DNA of 64,000 nt from Alnus glutinosa (taxonomy: Eukaryota; Streptophyta; Magnoliopsida; Fagales; Betulaceae), in assembly GCF_958979055.1 (NCBI RefSeq), contig NC_084888.1, positions 2,932,001-2,996,000 on the forward strand. Reading direction: 5' to 3'. This document shows positions 10,139 to 21,985 of the stretch, piece by piece. Both the position numbers and the translations under genes were made by a program. A model generated the notes under the pieces. That model was not told the origin of the DNA. It worked only from the letters and a program-made list of their open reading frames with translations, and ran no database searches. Positions within the stretch are counted from its first letter, which is position 1, and the number at the start of each line of letters is the position of its first letter.

Positions 10139-13100
10139 ATGTTGGTGCTGAGAAACCGCATACTCGCATCTCTCGTACCGCCGCCTCCTTCACCGCTACT
10201 TCGTAAACCCACACGTTTCACTTTCTGTCTCCCAACCCGTCTCTCCCACTCGACCCGCAGCCGGAACCCGACCCAGCATGCATCCTCGGATTCGGCCTCG
10301 GCCTCCAAGACCACCCCGAGCCCACCAATGTCCGACGCGGCCAGGTTCGTCCGGACCGTCCTGTTCGTGCCGCCCGGGGTCGAGCTGGATGAGGTCACTG
10401 ACGAGATGGTCCTGCCCGGATCCAACATCGTGGTCGGACCCTACGCGGGTGACGCCCGGATTCGGGAGGTGGAGTTCTTGAAGAGCAGTGCGCGGGCCAA
10501 GGACTGTCCCAAAGATGACCGGCCCGAGTTTGCCATTCTGGGTCGCTCCAATGTCGGCAAGTCTTCGCTTATCAATGCCCTCGTTCGCAAGAAGGGGGTT
10601 GCTCTTACATCTAAGAAACCAGGTTTTATTTATTTATTTTTAATTTCACGCCTTAACAATGATTTGAGATAGTTTTCATGTAATTTTGGCTTTTGGGTGT
10701 TGCTAATTTGTGTGTAATTTGTGCAGGAAAGACTCAGCTTATCAATCATTTCTTGGTGAATAAGAGCTGGTATATCGTGGATTTGCCTGGTTATGGGTAA
10801 GCCCTGGCTATTTGCTCTAAGCAAGTTAAAACTTCGAACTTTTAGCTTAAATTTTGTGTCCTTAGCTGTTTACTTTATGAAAATTCACCAGACCAATCTG
10901 TAACTTATAAGCGTAGTTGTTAGGTCAAGCATACAGTCCAAATCTGTTGATTTGTTGTTCTTTTGTCATATTATACTTGAATTTTGGAACTTATCTTCAA
11001 AGTTTTGATCCTTCTGTTAGAGGATGGTCAGCAGGTTTGTGTTTCGTACAGACTCTTGGGTTTAGAATTGGGCTACACCGTTGGATTCATTCATGATTGC
11101 TGGTTTGCTGGTCTATGTAATAATAAGTAGTTGGGGCTCTCCATTGCTGATAAGTAATGTCTTCCGAAAAATTATAATTTAATCTGGGAAATATAACTCA
11201 TTCGCCTTTAAGAGCATCTGCAACAAGCTCGGCAAAACACAACTTTCACCAAACTTTGTAGAGATTTCACAAAAACCGCACTCCATCGAGCTCTCTTCTC
11301 CTTCGCTAGTTTCGTTTCTGTCAGATTTCTTCTCCAAATATACTGAACCAAAAGCTTTCGCTACTTATTTTTTAAGCTGATTTTTCTCCCCTCTCCCCCT
11401 CTTTTCACTTTTCTCTCTTTCGCGCCACCTCCCTCTCCGGCTCTCACTCTCTCTTCAGTGCCGTGGAAGATTTCTGGAGGTAAATGCCTTCTGTTTTTAA
11501 TATGATTTTGGGTTTTTCCTTCTGGGTTTTCTTTGTTTGGGTGTTGAGAGACTAAAAGATTTGGTTTTGAGTAGCAAAATGGAAAATTTGAGCGAAAATA
11601 AGTATAAAATGTTTAGAAATTTGAGGGAAAGATAAGCATAAAATGTTAAGAAATTCGAGGGAACGAAATGCACGCTGTTTTGAAGATTGTGAGACTGATT
11701 TAATGAAATTGAAGAAGATGATGCTACAAACTTTGTTTATGTGGAGAGAGAAATCTCAGTTTATGCATAAGTGTTTTTATTTTGAATTTATAGATAAGTG
11801 CTCTATTTTTTCTTTGAATTAGGGGCTTCATGTATACGTCATGTGTACTATAAGTTGCGCCCCTCTGCACCTTTTGAATATACTTTACTTATAAAAAAAA
11901 AAAAAGAATTTCGAGGGAAAGATATCGTTCTAAGGTTTTTCTCGATTTAGGCATGTTTATCAGCCAAATCTAAGAAACCCATTTCTCATTTCACTATCAT
12001 TTGAGAGGGAGCACCAAGAAAAAAACGAGAGTTGCAGACCAGAAAATAGGAGAGAGAATTTGTGTGGTTGAGAGAAATTGAAGGGAAAAACAAGAACTTG
12101 TGGGCTATATTTGAAGGTAAGAATCTCACTCTCCCTTTGATTTCTCCTCCTCCAATAGTTCTCTTTGAATTTTCCTCTCTATATGTTGTGGATTTTGGAG
12201 GTTTTGGTAAAAATAACCGATTGGGTAACCATCTGATGTCTTTGTGGTTTGTAGATTTTGGAGGGGGAGCCCGTGAACCCTGCAAGTCACCAACTAAATT
12301 TACCAAACTAATAAAGATTTTTTTTTTTTAAGTAGATAAATATTTAGAGAGTTTGATGTTTTGTGTGTTAAAAAAGTGACAAGCCAAAATAGAAAAAGTG
12401 GATTTTTTAAGCAAAATTTGGTTAATGTTTGAAGAGCTCACTAGGGATGCTCTTAGTGGGTGAATCTTGTTATGTTTTTTTTTTTCTTTTTTTTTTTTTG
12501 CTTTTTTATTTGCACGTGGTGTGCATGCGTTTGTGCGTGTGTAAATAAGCATTATATTCAACAACTGTGAACAGTGCACAGGACGAGCAGAATAGCTGCC
12601 ATCATTTTTTTTTTTTTTTTTTTTTTTTTTGAGAGAGAGAGGAATAGCTGCCATCTATGACCACCTACACTAGCAGCTGAAGTACTTAACACACACAAAC
12701 TCTTTTTTTTTTTGTTTTGATAAGTACTTAACACACAGAAACTGACCAACCACAACAGCCTATCTCGAGGATAAAATTTTAAAACAGAGTCAAAAGTTCC
12801 CAAGAGAAATTTGAAACTGGGTGCCCAGCTGAAATACTTCTGTCTTGTGCAGAACCCTTTACATTTCAGCAAGAAGCAAGCCTTTACCTAAAAACCGATC
12901 TAATTGCTTGAAATTGTGAATGTCGTCTATCTTCTTCTTTATTGTTCGGTGGGGGGAGCATATTCGGACCCATCCAAATCTTGGATCCCTCTGTGATCTG
13001 TGGCCTAAATTGCCGTGCATGATCAGTCTGGCAGTGAATAGAACTTGAGCATTGTCCTTTTTCTTTTCAATGTCTCGGCATGTGCTTCTAGTTTGTTAGG

Positions 13101-14160
13101 CTGAACGGTTAAGACTGCTTCCTTCTGTGCTCTTCCTAGTTCTTTAAATGCCGCACATACTTTTGTTTGTCTTGGGCTGATGATCATCAGGCCATTTGTA
13201 GTTGTCTTAAATAATGCATTTAGAGGAAGCTGCATTAGTATATCTGAAGGGAAATTAGAACATCAAGCATTTTTTGTGGGTAGTGATGGAGTGATCACTT
13301 GTTATAGTAAGGACGAGGCCACAGAATAACCAATCAAGAAATTGAACGAGCAGTGCTATCTAGTTATACCATCAACTTTTGGGCTGTCGATGTGAACTAT
13401 TGTGGCAATATATTGCCATAGCATTGCAGGTTTTATTGCTTGTCAGGTATTGGGAGCTATTTTAAGTTGTCTATAACTCATTCCTACAAATGCAAATTGC
13501 AATAAAGAGAACTAATTGTGGTCATTATTATAATTATATATACCTAAGGGAGTGGAAACCTATAATTATCTTGTTTCTCCTCTCAGACTACATAATATTT
13601 ATCAATACCCCATGGTACCATGGAATATTTTCTGTCTAATTGATCTTTAGTGGTTCAATTTGTTCACAGGTTTGCTAAAGCTCCAGACGCTGCTCGAATG
13701 GATTGGTCCGCATTCACAAAGGGCTACTTTTTAAACAGGGATACTCTTGTTGCTGTCCTCCTTCTCATTGATGCAAGTGTTCCACCTCAGAAGATTGACC
13801 TAGACTGTGCTAATTGGCTTGGACGCACCAATGTATGCTGTTCTCTCATGTTAACATTTATAAAGATGGTCACTTTATCACTTGTTTACTGCCACAATGC
13901 TAAATCCAATCCTTATCATAGAATTTTCTGCCGTTTTCTGTGCATTTCAGATACCAATGACTTTTGTTTTCACAAAATGTGACAAAATGAAGGCAAGCAA
14001 AGGAAAGAGGCCTGATGAGAACATCAGGGATTTTCAACAGCTGATCAGACAAAACTACCGGCAACATCCTGCATGGATCATGACTAGCAGTGTCACTGGT
14101 TTGGGCAGAGATGAGCTTCTCCTACATATGTCACAGCTAAGGAACTACTGGGATCAATAG
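10139..14160 (+). CDS. EngB/YihA-type GTP-binding protein, probably organellar (4 exons, 308 aa)
   Basis: This is a TRAFAC-class GTPase of the EngB (YihA/YsxC) family, which helps assemble the large ribosomal subunit. Plant members work in plastids or mitochondria; Arabidopsis EMB2001 is a close match by wording. Exons: 10139-10622, 10727-10796, 13670-13832 and 13951-14160; phases join exactly to 927 nt. GTPase motifs: G1 GRSNVGKS (135-142), G2 threonine in GKTQ (164), G3 DLPG (180-183) in [19 protein letters not shown]4 TKCD (247-250), and G5-like TSSVTG near the end. Residues 1-60 are rich in Arg, Ser and Pro and poor in acid residues, as in a transit peptide. Exon 1 is GC-rich against an AT-rich surround. 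Intron 2 (10797-13669, 2.9 kb) carries an inserted element. No lesion is seen. Confidence 0.95.
11211..12452. mobile_element. Inverted-repeat element inside intron 2 of the GTPase gene
   Basis: The left end AAGAGCATCTGCAACAAGCTC at 11210 and the right end GAGCTCACTAGGGATGCTCTTA ending at 12454 are inverted copies: AAGAGCATC (8 bases) TGAGCTC-like pairing after reversal. The interior carries a CT-rich leader-like block (11380-11460) but no transposase. The target duplication is unclear, at most TA. A related left end (TTAGAGCATCTCTAGCA) occurs at 63451. Confidence 0.6.
11821..11905 (+). mobile_element. 3' tail of a LINE (non-LTR retrotransposon)
   Basis: The text CATGTGTACTATAAGTTGCG, CCCCTCTGCACCTTTTGAAT and then an A-run is the usual form of plant L1 3' ends (GTGTACT...TTGCGCCCCT...ACTTATAAAA). 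The 5' limit is unclear, and no reverse transcriptase remains. It is nested inside the element at 11211-12452. Confidence 0.6.
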
Positions 14161-17072
14161 GAACAGATTCAAAATAATTCCACATGCAATCCATCTAAAG
14201 AGAAGGTAGGTTTTTTAGTTGAAAGAAAACGTGCAAAGCCGAAAAAAAGATTAGTCTTTGTCATAACTATGAAAAGCACAAAAACCTTAAAACCTAAGGA
14301 CTTGAACCGAGTTGCCTACAGTGTCTTTCTATTGGACTTCATGTCCTGATTGAATCCTTCTGAAATGTAACAGAGATTTGTATATGGACTCTAATGTGAG
14401 ATATAACATTCTCCATATGTATATAAATTAATGATATCTTGTGCTTTGCTCGAAGATTTTTATTCAATGTGGTCTTTTTCCCCCATTTTCCTTATAGTCA
14501 TTCTTATGAATGGTTCTTATATCAAATGGCATCTCCATCTCTATAGTAGTGTCCAAGGGTGTTCTTTATACAGCCTTACACTAGCCGAGCATCGAAGACA
14601 TCTTTGCTCCAGCTCCAAGGGGAGTGTTGAAGAAGGTCTGATTTTGCCATTATTCTCTGATCTTATAGTCATTACTGTTGTAATCTATATTAATTATAAT
14701 TCAATAATAACTTGTATGATTTTTCTATTTAAACACATGTAAATGCCGTATGGCGTATGCATTAAGGAATAAGACAGCTTCTTCTTCTTCTTCTTCTTCC
14801 TCCCCTCTAATCTTCTCTTCTTTCTTCTTTTCAACTATGATGTATCTGCAGAAGCTGAAATTTTTGGACATCTTCTTTTATGGATGTGATGTTCACATAT
14901 CGGATTAATATTTTTGTTACCAGCAAAAACCTTAGTGAATTACAGTCCAATACGTCCGCCATTTATGGTAGCATTTTTCATTGCCAGCTCTTCCTGCTTG
15001 TCAAGTTCTTGAATCTTTACTGAGCTCCTAATTTTAAAATATATGTTTCTTTCGGGAAACAGTATAATATAAGGTTGAAGTTTTTATAAGGATTTACAAT
15101 TTTTTTACACAAACTACGAATTTAACATGAACCCAATATGAAATTAACGGGACTATAGCCGAAAAGTTTGACTTATTTAATAAATTGGTTGTATTATATT
15201 TGACCAATATAGTTTTATACTGGTCCCCATCGATACAACAGAATCCGCCACTCCTAATTTTTCTTCGTCTCTTCTTCTCTTCAAAGTTAAAGGTCTTTTC
15301 TAGATGGTTACTCATCATTCCCTAGGGAGGACTCCATCTGGTTGAAGGTCGGTGGAGGTTTGGACTTTTTTGAGTTTTGATCCTGGGTGGGTTAGGTGGG
15401 TGTCATGGTGTGGCATGGGGTGGTAAAAGGGTAGTAAACACTGAGCCGCCGAAGAAAAAAGAAAAAAAAAAAAGAAAAAGAAAAAGAAAAAGGAGAAATA
15501 GCTATTGTTTACAAATATGCCTCAAGCTAATGATTAAGATCCAAAAAGTCTCACCTCTTAATTAGATTCCTTTTTTTTTTCTTCATATTTTCACAGCAGC
15601 TAACACTCAAAAATCAAATCTAAACAACGAAATACAAACTTTGAGCTGTAAAATTAATTTCAATGAATGAAAAACTTTTATGGGGCGTTTGAATGGGGGG
15701 CAAGTTTTAGGATTCTTTAAGACTTCTAAAAGACCTCGTCCACCCAATTGCACTTTACTGGGAATGTGCCATGTGGATTCCCCTTATAGAGAAGGGAGGA
15801 TCACATTTTTTTTTGGACCTTGGAAATGTTTTCTTTCTTTTAAATAACAATATATTCACATCACTTATATTTTTAATAATAATGTGTTAAGCCTTTTTGA
15901 CTTTTCGATGCTATTATTTAGTTTCTTTTTTCTTTTTTAATCAATACTGTTATGGCTATACCAAAAAAAGAGTTGGTATGTGAAAAAAAAAAATGTTGAT
16001 TTTCATTATAACGTACGTTATCCCAATTGTATTGAAGTCGTACATTAATCTATTAAATAATATTATTATTTAAAATCAGCCATTTTATAAATACGATAAT
16101 GTGATAATGAAAATCAGTCATTTTATAACTCTTATACAATTCTAATATATATATATTTTTTTTAAAATCAACTATTGGATATGTAAGATCCACACGTAGG
16201 AAAACAGATCCAATAATGTGAGAGATAGTAGAGAGAATGTAGGACCCTAATTTTTATTTTTTTTTTCACAATATTATTGATTCACGTAGACAAATGTTGG
16301 ATATGAGTAGAATGAGAGTGTACAACCAAACATTTCTCTTGATAAAAAAGTTGTTAAAGTTGTATAGGTGTTATCATTTCTCTTATTCCTTTTACAAGCT
16401 CTTTGTTGATCCAAATGCTGATTTTCACTACCATATTATCGATCATAGTTGGACGATGATCATGGTTTGACGATAATCATATAACAATATACAAAATAGT
16501 ATTACTAAAAAAAATGTTAATTTTCACTAGCACGTCATCCTAATTGTATTAAAATCGTATATCAATCTATCAAATAGCATTATTATTTAAATAATAATCT
16601 TTTTCAAGAATTTCTTTATTAAGAGGAGATAAAAATGATAGAATTATATATATATATATAGTGTTCATCAAAAATTTGAATCTAGATGCATGTGAATGCT
16701 AATAGCAAAGCAATGAGGCCATCTATTCTGTCATTATATCTCGAATCGTACCTGAGGAATATTGTACAATTTTCCTCAACTAATTAACATCATGGTGTAC
16801 AATTTTCTTAGAGAGATCTGTCCACCGTTTGAATTTTAGAAAGAAGACAAACGCAGACTACGATTAAGTCAAAAAAACAAAAAATTAAATTATTTTTTAT
16901 TTTTTATTTTAAAAAAAAAGAGAGTATATATATCAATATGATTACTAGATATTTGTGTATATATAAGCGATTAAATAGTTATTAGTTTTCAGGTTTATAA
17001 ATTGTTAAATCGCATTAATCACATACCTATTTCTTAATTTTAAAGGAGAAGAATTAGAAATCATAATTAACT
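14161..17072. other. GTPase 3' flank and intergenic DNA
   Basis: The 3' UTR of the GTPase gene probably ends before about 14450. A CTT microsatellite lies at 14779-14800 and A/G-rich simple sequence at 15449-15493. A diverged copy of the dispersed repeat is at 15090-15215. Several stretches around 15990-16090 and 16500-16590 resemble each other (TTTTCATTATAACGTACGTTA / TTTTCACTAGCACGTCATCC, then a shared TATTAATCTATTAAATA-like run), so this is a diverged local duplication. No gene is supported. Confidence 0.4.
15090..15215 (+). repeat. Dispersed repeat family R1, copy a (partial)
   Basis: Family words present in order: TTACACAAACTACGAATTTA, then AACATGAACCCAATATGAAAT, then an A/T-rich TTTGACTTATTTAATAAATT and ATATAGTTTTATA. 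It matches copies at 17899, 50492, 52955 and 62498. Confidence 0.55.
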
Positions 17073-17746
17073 TATACTCCGTTTGTTTCGGCGTAAAATG
17101 GTTTCTAAAAAATGATTTCGGCATTTTTTTATGTTTGGTAGGGACGAAAATAATAATCAACTAGAAAATGATTTATGTTTGACCAAAAATATTTAGTAAA
17201 TTTCGTAAAATGATTTACATTTTTTTAAAACGTAAATCATTTTCCCTAGACGGTAGACGCATTCGACCATCTTTTAAACGACACAGTCAACTTTCACGTT
17301 CAAGCAGTCGATCACCACTGGAATCTGGCCGGTGTCGAAATCCGACAACGTCCGGTCACTGTCGCCGAATTCCGGCACAAATGGCCAGATTCCTGCCACT
17401 TTCGCCGGAATTTGACCAACCTAGATTCTGGCCTTTATCTTGGATTCCGACAATAATAGCTGAAATCTAGTGAAAGTGGTAGGAATCCTGCCGGTCAGTG
17501 ACAGAATCTTGTTATCGACGATTTTTAATTTTATTTTACATTAATATTTATATGTTGTGAATAAAAATTGATTTTTATAAATTAATATGATTGAATGAAA
17601 ATATAAAAAATATTTGTGATTTTTCATATGCACCAAACACCGAAAAATGCTTTCAGCGAAAAACATTTTCCTGAAAAATTACTTCTCTAAAAAGTTAAAA
17701 CAATTTTACGATGAAAACAATTTTACGTCGAAATAAACGGAGTATA
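17073..17746. mobile_element. Inverted-repeat (MITE-like) element, about 674 bp
   Basis: The left end TATACTCCGTTTGTTTCGGC GTAAAAT and the reversed right end TATACTCCGTTTATTTCGAC GTAAAAT match over about 27 bp with two differences. The outermost TA is probably the target duplication. The interior has a GC-richer block (17250-17470) with repeated CCGG/TCCGGC words but no transposase. It is non-autonomous. Confidence 0.75.
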
Positions 17747-17898
17747 AATAGATGGGTTTGTAATGTGATCCGAGAGAAAATTTAAATTATGAGTTAACTC
17801 AAAAGGGGAAAAAAATATGGATGAAAACTCAAGAGGGACATCCATACATGTGTAATAATGAGACTATAAATAAATTAAATATCTTACACTTAGAGCTA

Positions 17899-18213
17899 AT
17901 AATTTTTTACATGACCCACAAATTTGACATAAACCAAACAATAAACTAACATGTTAGAATTGAAAGGTCTAACCCATTTATTTAAGTAGGTTGAGTTAGA
18001 GTTAACTTATATATAGTCTTATAGTACTTATGTCTTGACACGACTTAAACCCAACATACGACATTTAAGACTGAAATTTTTTTATAAGACCAACGAACCT
18101 AACATAAAATTAAATGAGTCAAGTTATATATTGTTGACTTATATAGTCTTATATATAGTCATGACTCAAAAGAACCCAAGCTCAAAACGTGAATAGGAAT
18201 TACCACCCTTACA
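17899..18213 (+). repeat. Dispersed repeat family R1, copy b (full length)
   Basis: It starts TAATTTTTTACATGACCCAC and ends GGAATTACCACCCTT. Inside it the words TAACCCATTTATTTAAGT, TATATATAGTCTTATA and CTTGACACGACTTAAACCCA recur in the other copies. The ends are loosely inverted (GGTAATTT... against GGGTGGTAATTC when reversed), which suggests a non-autonomous DNA element. Confidence 0.65.
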
Positions 18214-18732
18214 CGTAATCATATATGGTAGGTTTCAAATTTACAAATTGTTAAATCATATTAATTACACATCTATTAGAATTATCTAAAATGATAAGAT
18301 GGCAATGTGACGAGTGATGAGGAGAATTTAGAAATGGTTAGACCCCTTCTTGAATTGGTCTTTACCCAATTTTCGTTGATTCATGACTGTCTAAGGTTCA
18401 AACTTCAAACATATCAGTACGTAAGACATTGAAAATCAAATTTCCTGTTTTCGGGATTATTTAATTTACTTTGGTCAATCAAATTCTCGGGAGCCCCCGA
18501 GTTTGACGATCATGCTCATGCTCCTGCTCTAATATTGACGCAAAGAAGTATATTATTATTAGCTTATATTTATGAACATACAGTAAATACTGGTTACAAT
18601 GAAGTAGTAAATGAAACAATGAAGTCGTAAATGAAAATGTAGCTCTAGCTTATCGTCGTCTTGCGTTGACAATATCTAGCTAGTTAGCCATGGCGGCCAA
18701 AGACAAGGAGAACATGCAGTCTAATTAAGTGA
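18214..18732. other. 3' flank of the VQ gene
   Basis: AT-rich DNA that includes the probable 3' UTR of the minus-strand VQ gene next to 18732. Nothing else is supported. Confidence 0.35.
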
Positions 18733-19299
18733 TCAAAGAGCTAAGGAACCGTACGTGCTCTGGTCCAGACTGGAAATGGTTCCTGGACTCAGAAGAGGGA
18801 AAGAAAACCAATTATGAGACGTGGGAGGCTGATTCATCATCCCAAGCGAAAATGGCGACTCTTCAGTGCTATCAGACATTTTCTGGGATTTCATGATTTC
18901 CTGTGTATGTGTTCCAGACATCATGTCCTGAGGGTACGCTGCCCAGAACGGTACTGTTTTTGCTGTAGGAAGCTGGAGCTGCTCATGCGGAGGCTCTGCA
19001 GACGATGGCGGCGGCGCGAGAACATTGAGCGGAGGAGGCGCCGCGCTTTGAAGACGCCGAGGCTGGAACTCGGTTGCACCGGTGAGCTTCTGGACAACGT
19101 CCCGGAAGTTAACGGGATCCACCTTGTATATTCTAGGCGGTTTTGGAGGCAGCGGTGGCGCTACAGCCGGCTTCTTCCCTGGCTTTGCTGGAGACTTTCG
19201 AACTGTATGGAGTACTGAGGAATGCAAAGAGTTAGCCTTTGCTTTCGGTGTCGAGTACGTAGACGAGGATGAAGAAGAGTAAGAAGAATACGCTTCCAT
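18733..19299 (-). CDS. VQ-motif protein (188 aa, intronless)
   Basis: VQ proteins are plant nuclear cofactors that bind WRKY transcription factors in defence and growth control. Seen: the motif FRDVVQKLTG at residues 65-74, the family's FxxxVQxLTG, preceded by PPKPPRIYKVDPVN. The N-terminus is Ser/Tyr-rich (SSYSSSSSSTYST), followed by a basic stretch KSPAKPGKKP (35-44) that could serve nuclear import. The C-terminal half is Pro/Ser-rich and probably disordered. The length and lack of introns are normal for the family. A TATA box lies about 90 bp upstream of the chosen ATG. Which VQ subgroup it belongs to cannot be decided by eye. Confidence 0.92.
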   Translation of the reverse strand: MEAYSSYSSSSSSTYSTPKAKANSLHSSVLHTVRKSPAKPGKKPAVAPPLPPKPPRIYKVDPVNFRDVVQKLTGATEFQPRRLQSAAPPPLNVLAPPPSSAEPPHEQLQLPTAKTVPFWAAYPQDMMSGTHTQEIMKSQKMSDSTEESPFSLGMMNQPPTSHNWFSFPLLSPGTISSLDQSTYGSLAL

Positions 19300-19387
19300 A
19301 TCTGATATCTGAAGGTTTTGTTGTGATCTGAGCGGGGAATATGAGGAAATTATGAGAATGGATCAAATTAAGGGTACCTTGTATTTC

Positions 19388-19395
19388 TATATATA
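19388..19395 (-). promoter_or_regulatory. TATA box of the VQ gene
   Basis: TATATATA on the minus strand, about 90 bp upstream of the VQ start codon. Farther upstream a TTGACC W-box core lies at 19565-19570 (minus strand) and a TTGAC core at 19535-19539 (plus strand). These are fitting for a WRKY partner gene but short enough to occur by chance. Confidence 0.5.
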
Positions 19396-19399
19396 GCTC

Positions 19400-20657
19400 C
19401 TTCTATGTGATCGATAGGCATGATGGGTAAAGGAAAGACAACGACCAATAGGCGAAGCCGTTCGAAGGCCCGATCAAAATTCAAATATTGTAGGTTTGTC
19501 ATGATCATCAGCCGTCGGCGGAATCCTGCATGTGTTGACGCTGACACTTGCAAGCAATGCATGTGGTCAAACGAATTAATGAATTGCTTGACGAATATTA
19601 TTTATATCCATTTCACAAGTACCTTACTTTTAACCATTTATTTTCAATGGTATTGTATTTAAACTTTAAAAAGTGTTAATTTAAGATATTTTTTTTTTTT
19701 TTTAATTTTAATATTCTGTTAAAACTTTTAATTAAATCTTATCAAAATTCTCAAAATATCTATTTTTTTTAAGAAAAAAAAAAAGAAAAAAATTTACTAG
19801 AATTTTGGTGTTGGTCAGAATTTAAAGAAATTTACAAAAATACATATGCCTGAATATTTGATTTTTTTTTATTTTTTATAAAAAAAAAAATAAACACAAG
19901 TGTATTTTAGGAATTTTGACAAAATTTAACAGAAAATTATAACGGATGGTTGAAATTAAAAAAAATTGAAAGATTGATACCCTAAATTCTTTTTAAAGTT
20001 TGGTACCTTTTTTCAAAAATGATGAAGTATCAAGAATTATAATTGAAATTTTTCCTTTATATATTCATAACAAATCACTTCATAATATACACTTCCCTCC
20101 GCTTCTAAAAGGGGATGTGGATCTTTCCCGCAAACAATTAGAATAGAGGGGGATGAGGAAAATAAATAGGAATTAATACGGCCAGAGTGAGTGCAGAAAT
20201 TTGTACTTTTGTTAATTTTTTCAAGCTTCTCAAGAGGAAGATGTTGAGATAGAATCAATAATATTCGAGATTAGAAAAAATATTCTTCAGTCTTGAATGA
20301 TGAGAGGGTTCTGCAGAGCCATAAGAATCTTCTTCTAATTTTTTATTAATATTAAGAGAGGCAATGATTCGAATAAGAGATTTGATTCGTTTGTTAAAAT
20401 TTATATTTTCTCCTCTCAAAATAAAAATATTACCGATTAACTCAAACACAAACGGCCTTAAAAACACAAAAGCAAATTCTTCTTTAAATTAAAAACAAAA
20501 AAATATCCCCAAAACACATTAATTAACAAACAAAACTAATTATATTATATTTTTATATAAGAAAATAATAAAGAAAGTCGATTAAATAAGAATCCCACTT
20601 TTGGAAAGTGATCGAAGGTATATTGTAGAACCTCTTAAAAATGAAATATATATATAT

Positions 20658-20698
<41 letters not shown>

Positions 20699-21657
20699 TG
20701 GCACATGGCACATAGAAAACTAACTAGTAGCTAGAGATAATTAATTAGTTGATTAATTGATTAAATATTGTTGTTTGGGAATGAGCCAATGAGGGGACCG
20801 GGCATCCGTATTGGGAGAAGGTATCATTCGGTGAGGGTGATAACTAGCCGCCTCGTTGTTACTAAAAGTCGTAAAATTCAACGGTACCTTAGAATTGTCA
20901 CACGTGCCCACTTAATTTTGTTTTTGTATCTTTGATTTGACCAAAAACAAATAATGTATGGCCCCATTTGAATGATGAATTGATGACATATATGCATGCA
21001 CCGTTTTGGATCAGTTCCCTTCTAATATCTGTACGCTGAGTGGATACCTCCTTGTCTCTTCCCTCTTGCTCATGGATCTCTATAGGCCGTTTATTGCACG
21101 GTAAAATCATATATTCCCTTAAATTTTTTATTTTAAAAAAAAAAAAACTTACAAAGTGAAGTGCGTTAAAAAGCTTATATACCTATGGTTATAATTAAGA
21201 TTGTATTTAAGTTACTATATTTTTAAATTTGAAGTCCACAGCGGCTCATTAATCCATTGGTCATACCAAATTATACAAACCTTATGTATAATTGACCGCT
21301 CTTGAAAACTGGCTTTCAAAAAAAAAAAAAAAGTATCTAAGAGCTTATATACACGTAGTTAAGATTACGCTTAAGCTATGTGAGCATGGGCAGGCCTACC
21401 TTAATAGGTATTTGGCAACCCAAAAAACTGTTAAAATCATTATAAAAATATTATTTTCTACACCGGCCCGTAGCTTAAATGGCTAGATGATTTAGTTTTC
21501 TATTTTACTATTATTTGTACCTTTATATTTATTTTATTTATGTGGGTTTGGACGGTCTACCCAAAAATTATGGTTTTGCCTCTGCATGTTAGACAATACT
21601 TATAACGAGTTTGGATTTTACTCTTTGGGTAGGTGTTTAGTCAGCTAGGTAAAGTGG
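19400..21657. other. Intergenic, upstream of the VQ gene
   Basis: Very AT-rich from 19660. The segment 19900-20040 (AAAATTTAACAGAAAATT..., TTGAAATT...AAAATTGAAAGAT, TTTTTAAAGTTTGGTA) resembles 37390-37505, so both may be parts of one repeat family. No gene is supported. Confidence 0.35.
20661..20695 (+). repeat. (GA)n microsatellite
   Basis: About 17 uninterrupted GA units following a TA run. Confidence 0.95.
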
Positions 21658-21662
21658 GGCTC

Positions 21663-21980
21663 TGTAAAAGTCAAATGAGTATTACTCATTCTCAAAAGAC
21701 GCATTGAGAGATGATGGGTGTCTATGATTTATAAAGTGCCCAAGTCAAGTTAATCTTGTCGATGTGAGACAATTTAACACACTCCCTCACGTATGGCAAC
21801 TTCGGCCAAACATACGAGAGGGAAATACCCATTATCGCAAGAGACTCGCTCTGATACCATGTAAAAGTTAAATGGGTTTCACTCACTCTCAAAAGACGCA
21901 TTGAGAGGTGAAGAATGTCCATATATGGCTTATAAAGTGTCCAGGTCAAATTAATTTTGTCGATGTAAAACACTTTAACA
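21663..21980 (-). mobile_element. Complete TRIM (miniature LTR retrotransposon)
   Basis: Read on the minus strand: 5' LTR 21980-21860 (121 bp, TGTTAAAG...TTTTACA). The primer-binding site TGGTATCAGAGC, complementary to initiator-Met tRNA, follows immediately at 21859-21848. The interior is 80 bp and ends in a purine tract (TGAGGGAGTG). The 3' LTR is 21779-21663 (117 bp, TGTTAAAT...TTTTACA). The LTRs share long words such as CTCAATGCGTCTTTTGAGA. Flanks are GACTC (21981-21985) and GGCTC (21658-21662) on the plus strand, a 5-bp target duplication with one change. There is no coding capacity, as usual for TRIMs; enzymes must come from another element. Confidence 0.9.
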
Positions 21981-21985
21981 GACTC

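Noticed and set aside
21440..21490. tRNA-like text GCCCGTAGCTTAAATGGCTA
   Set aside because: Resembles an A box, but no B box or paired arms follow.
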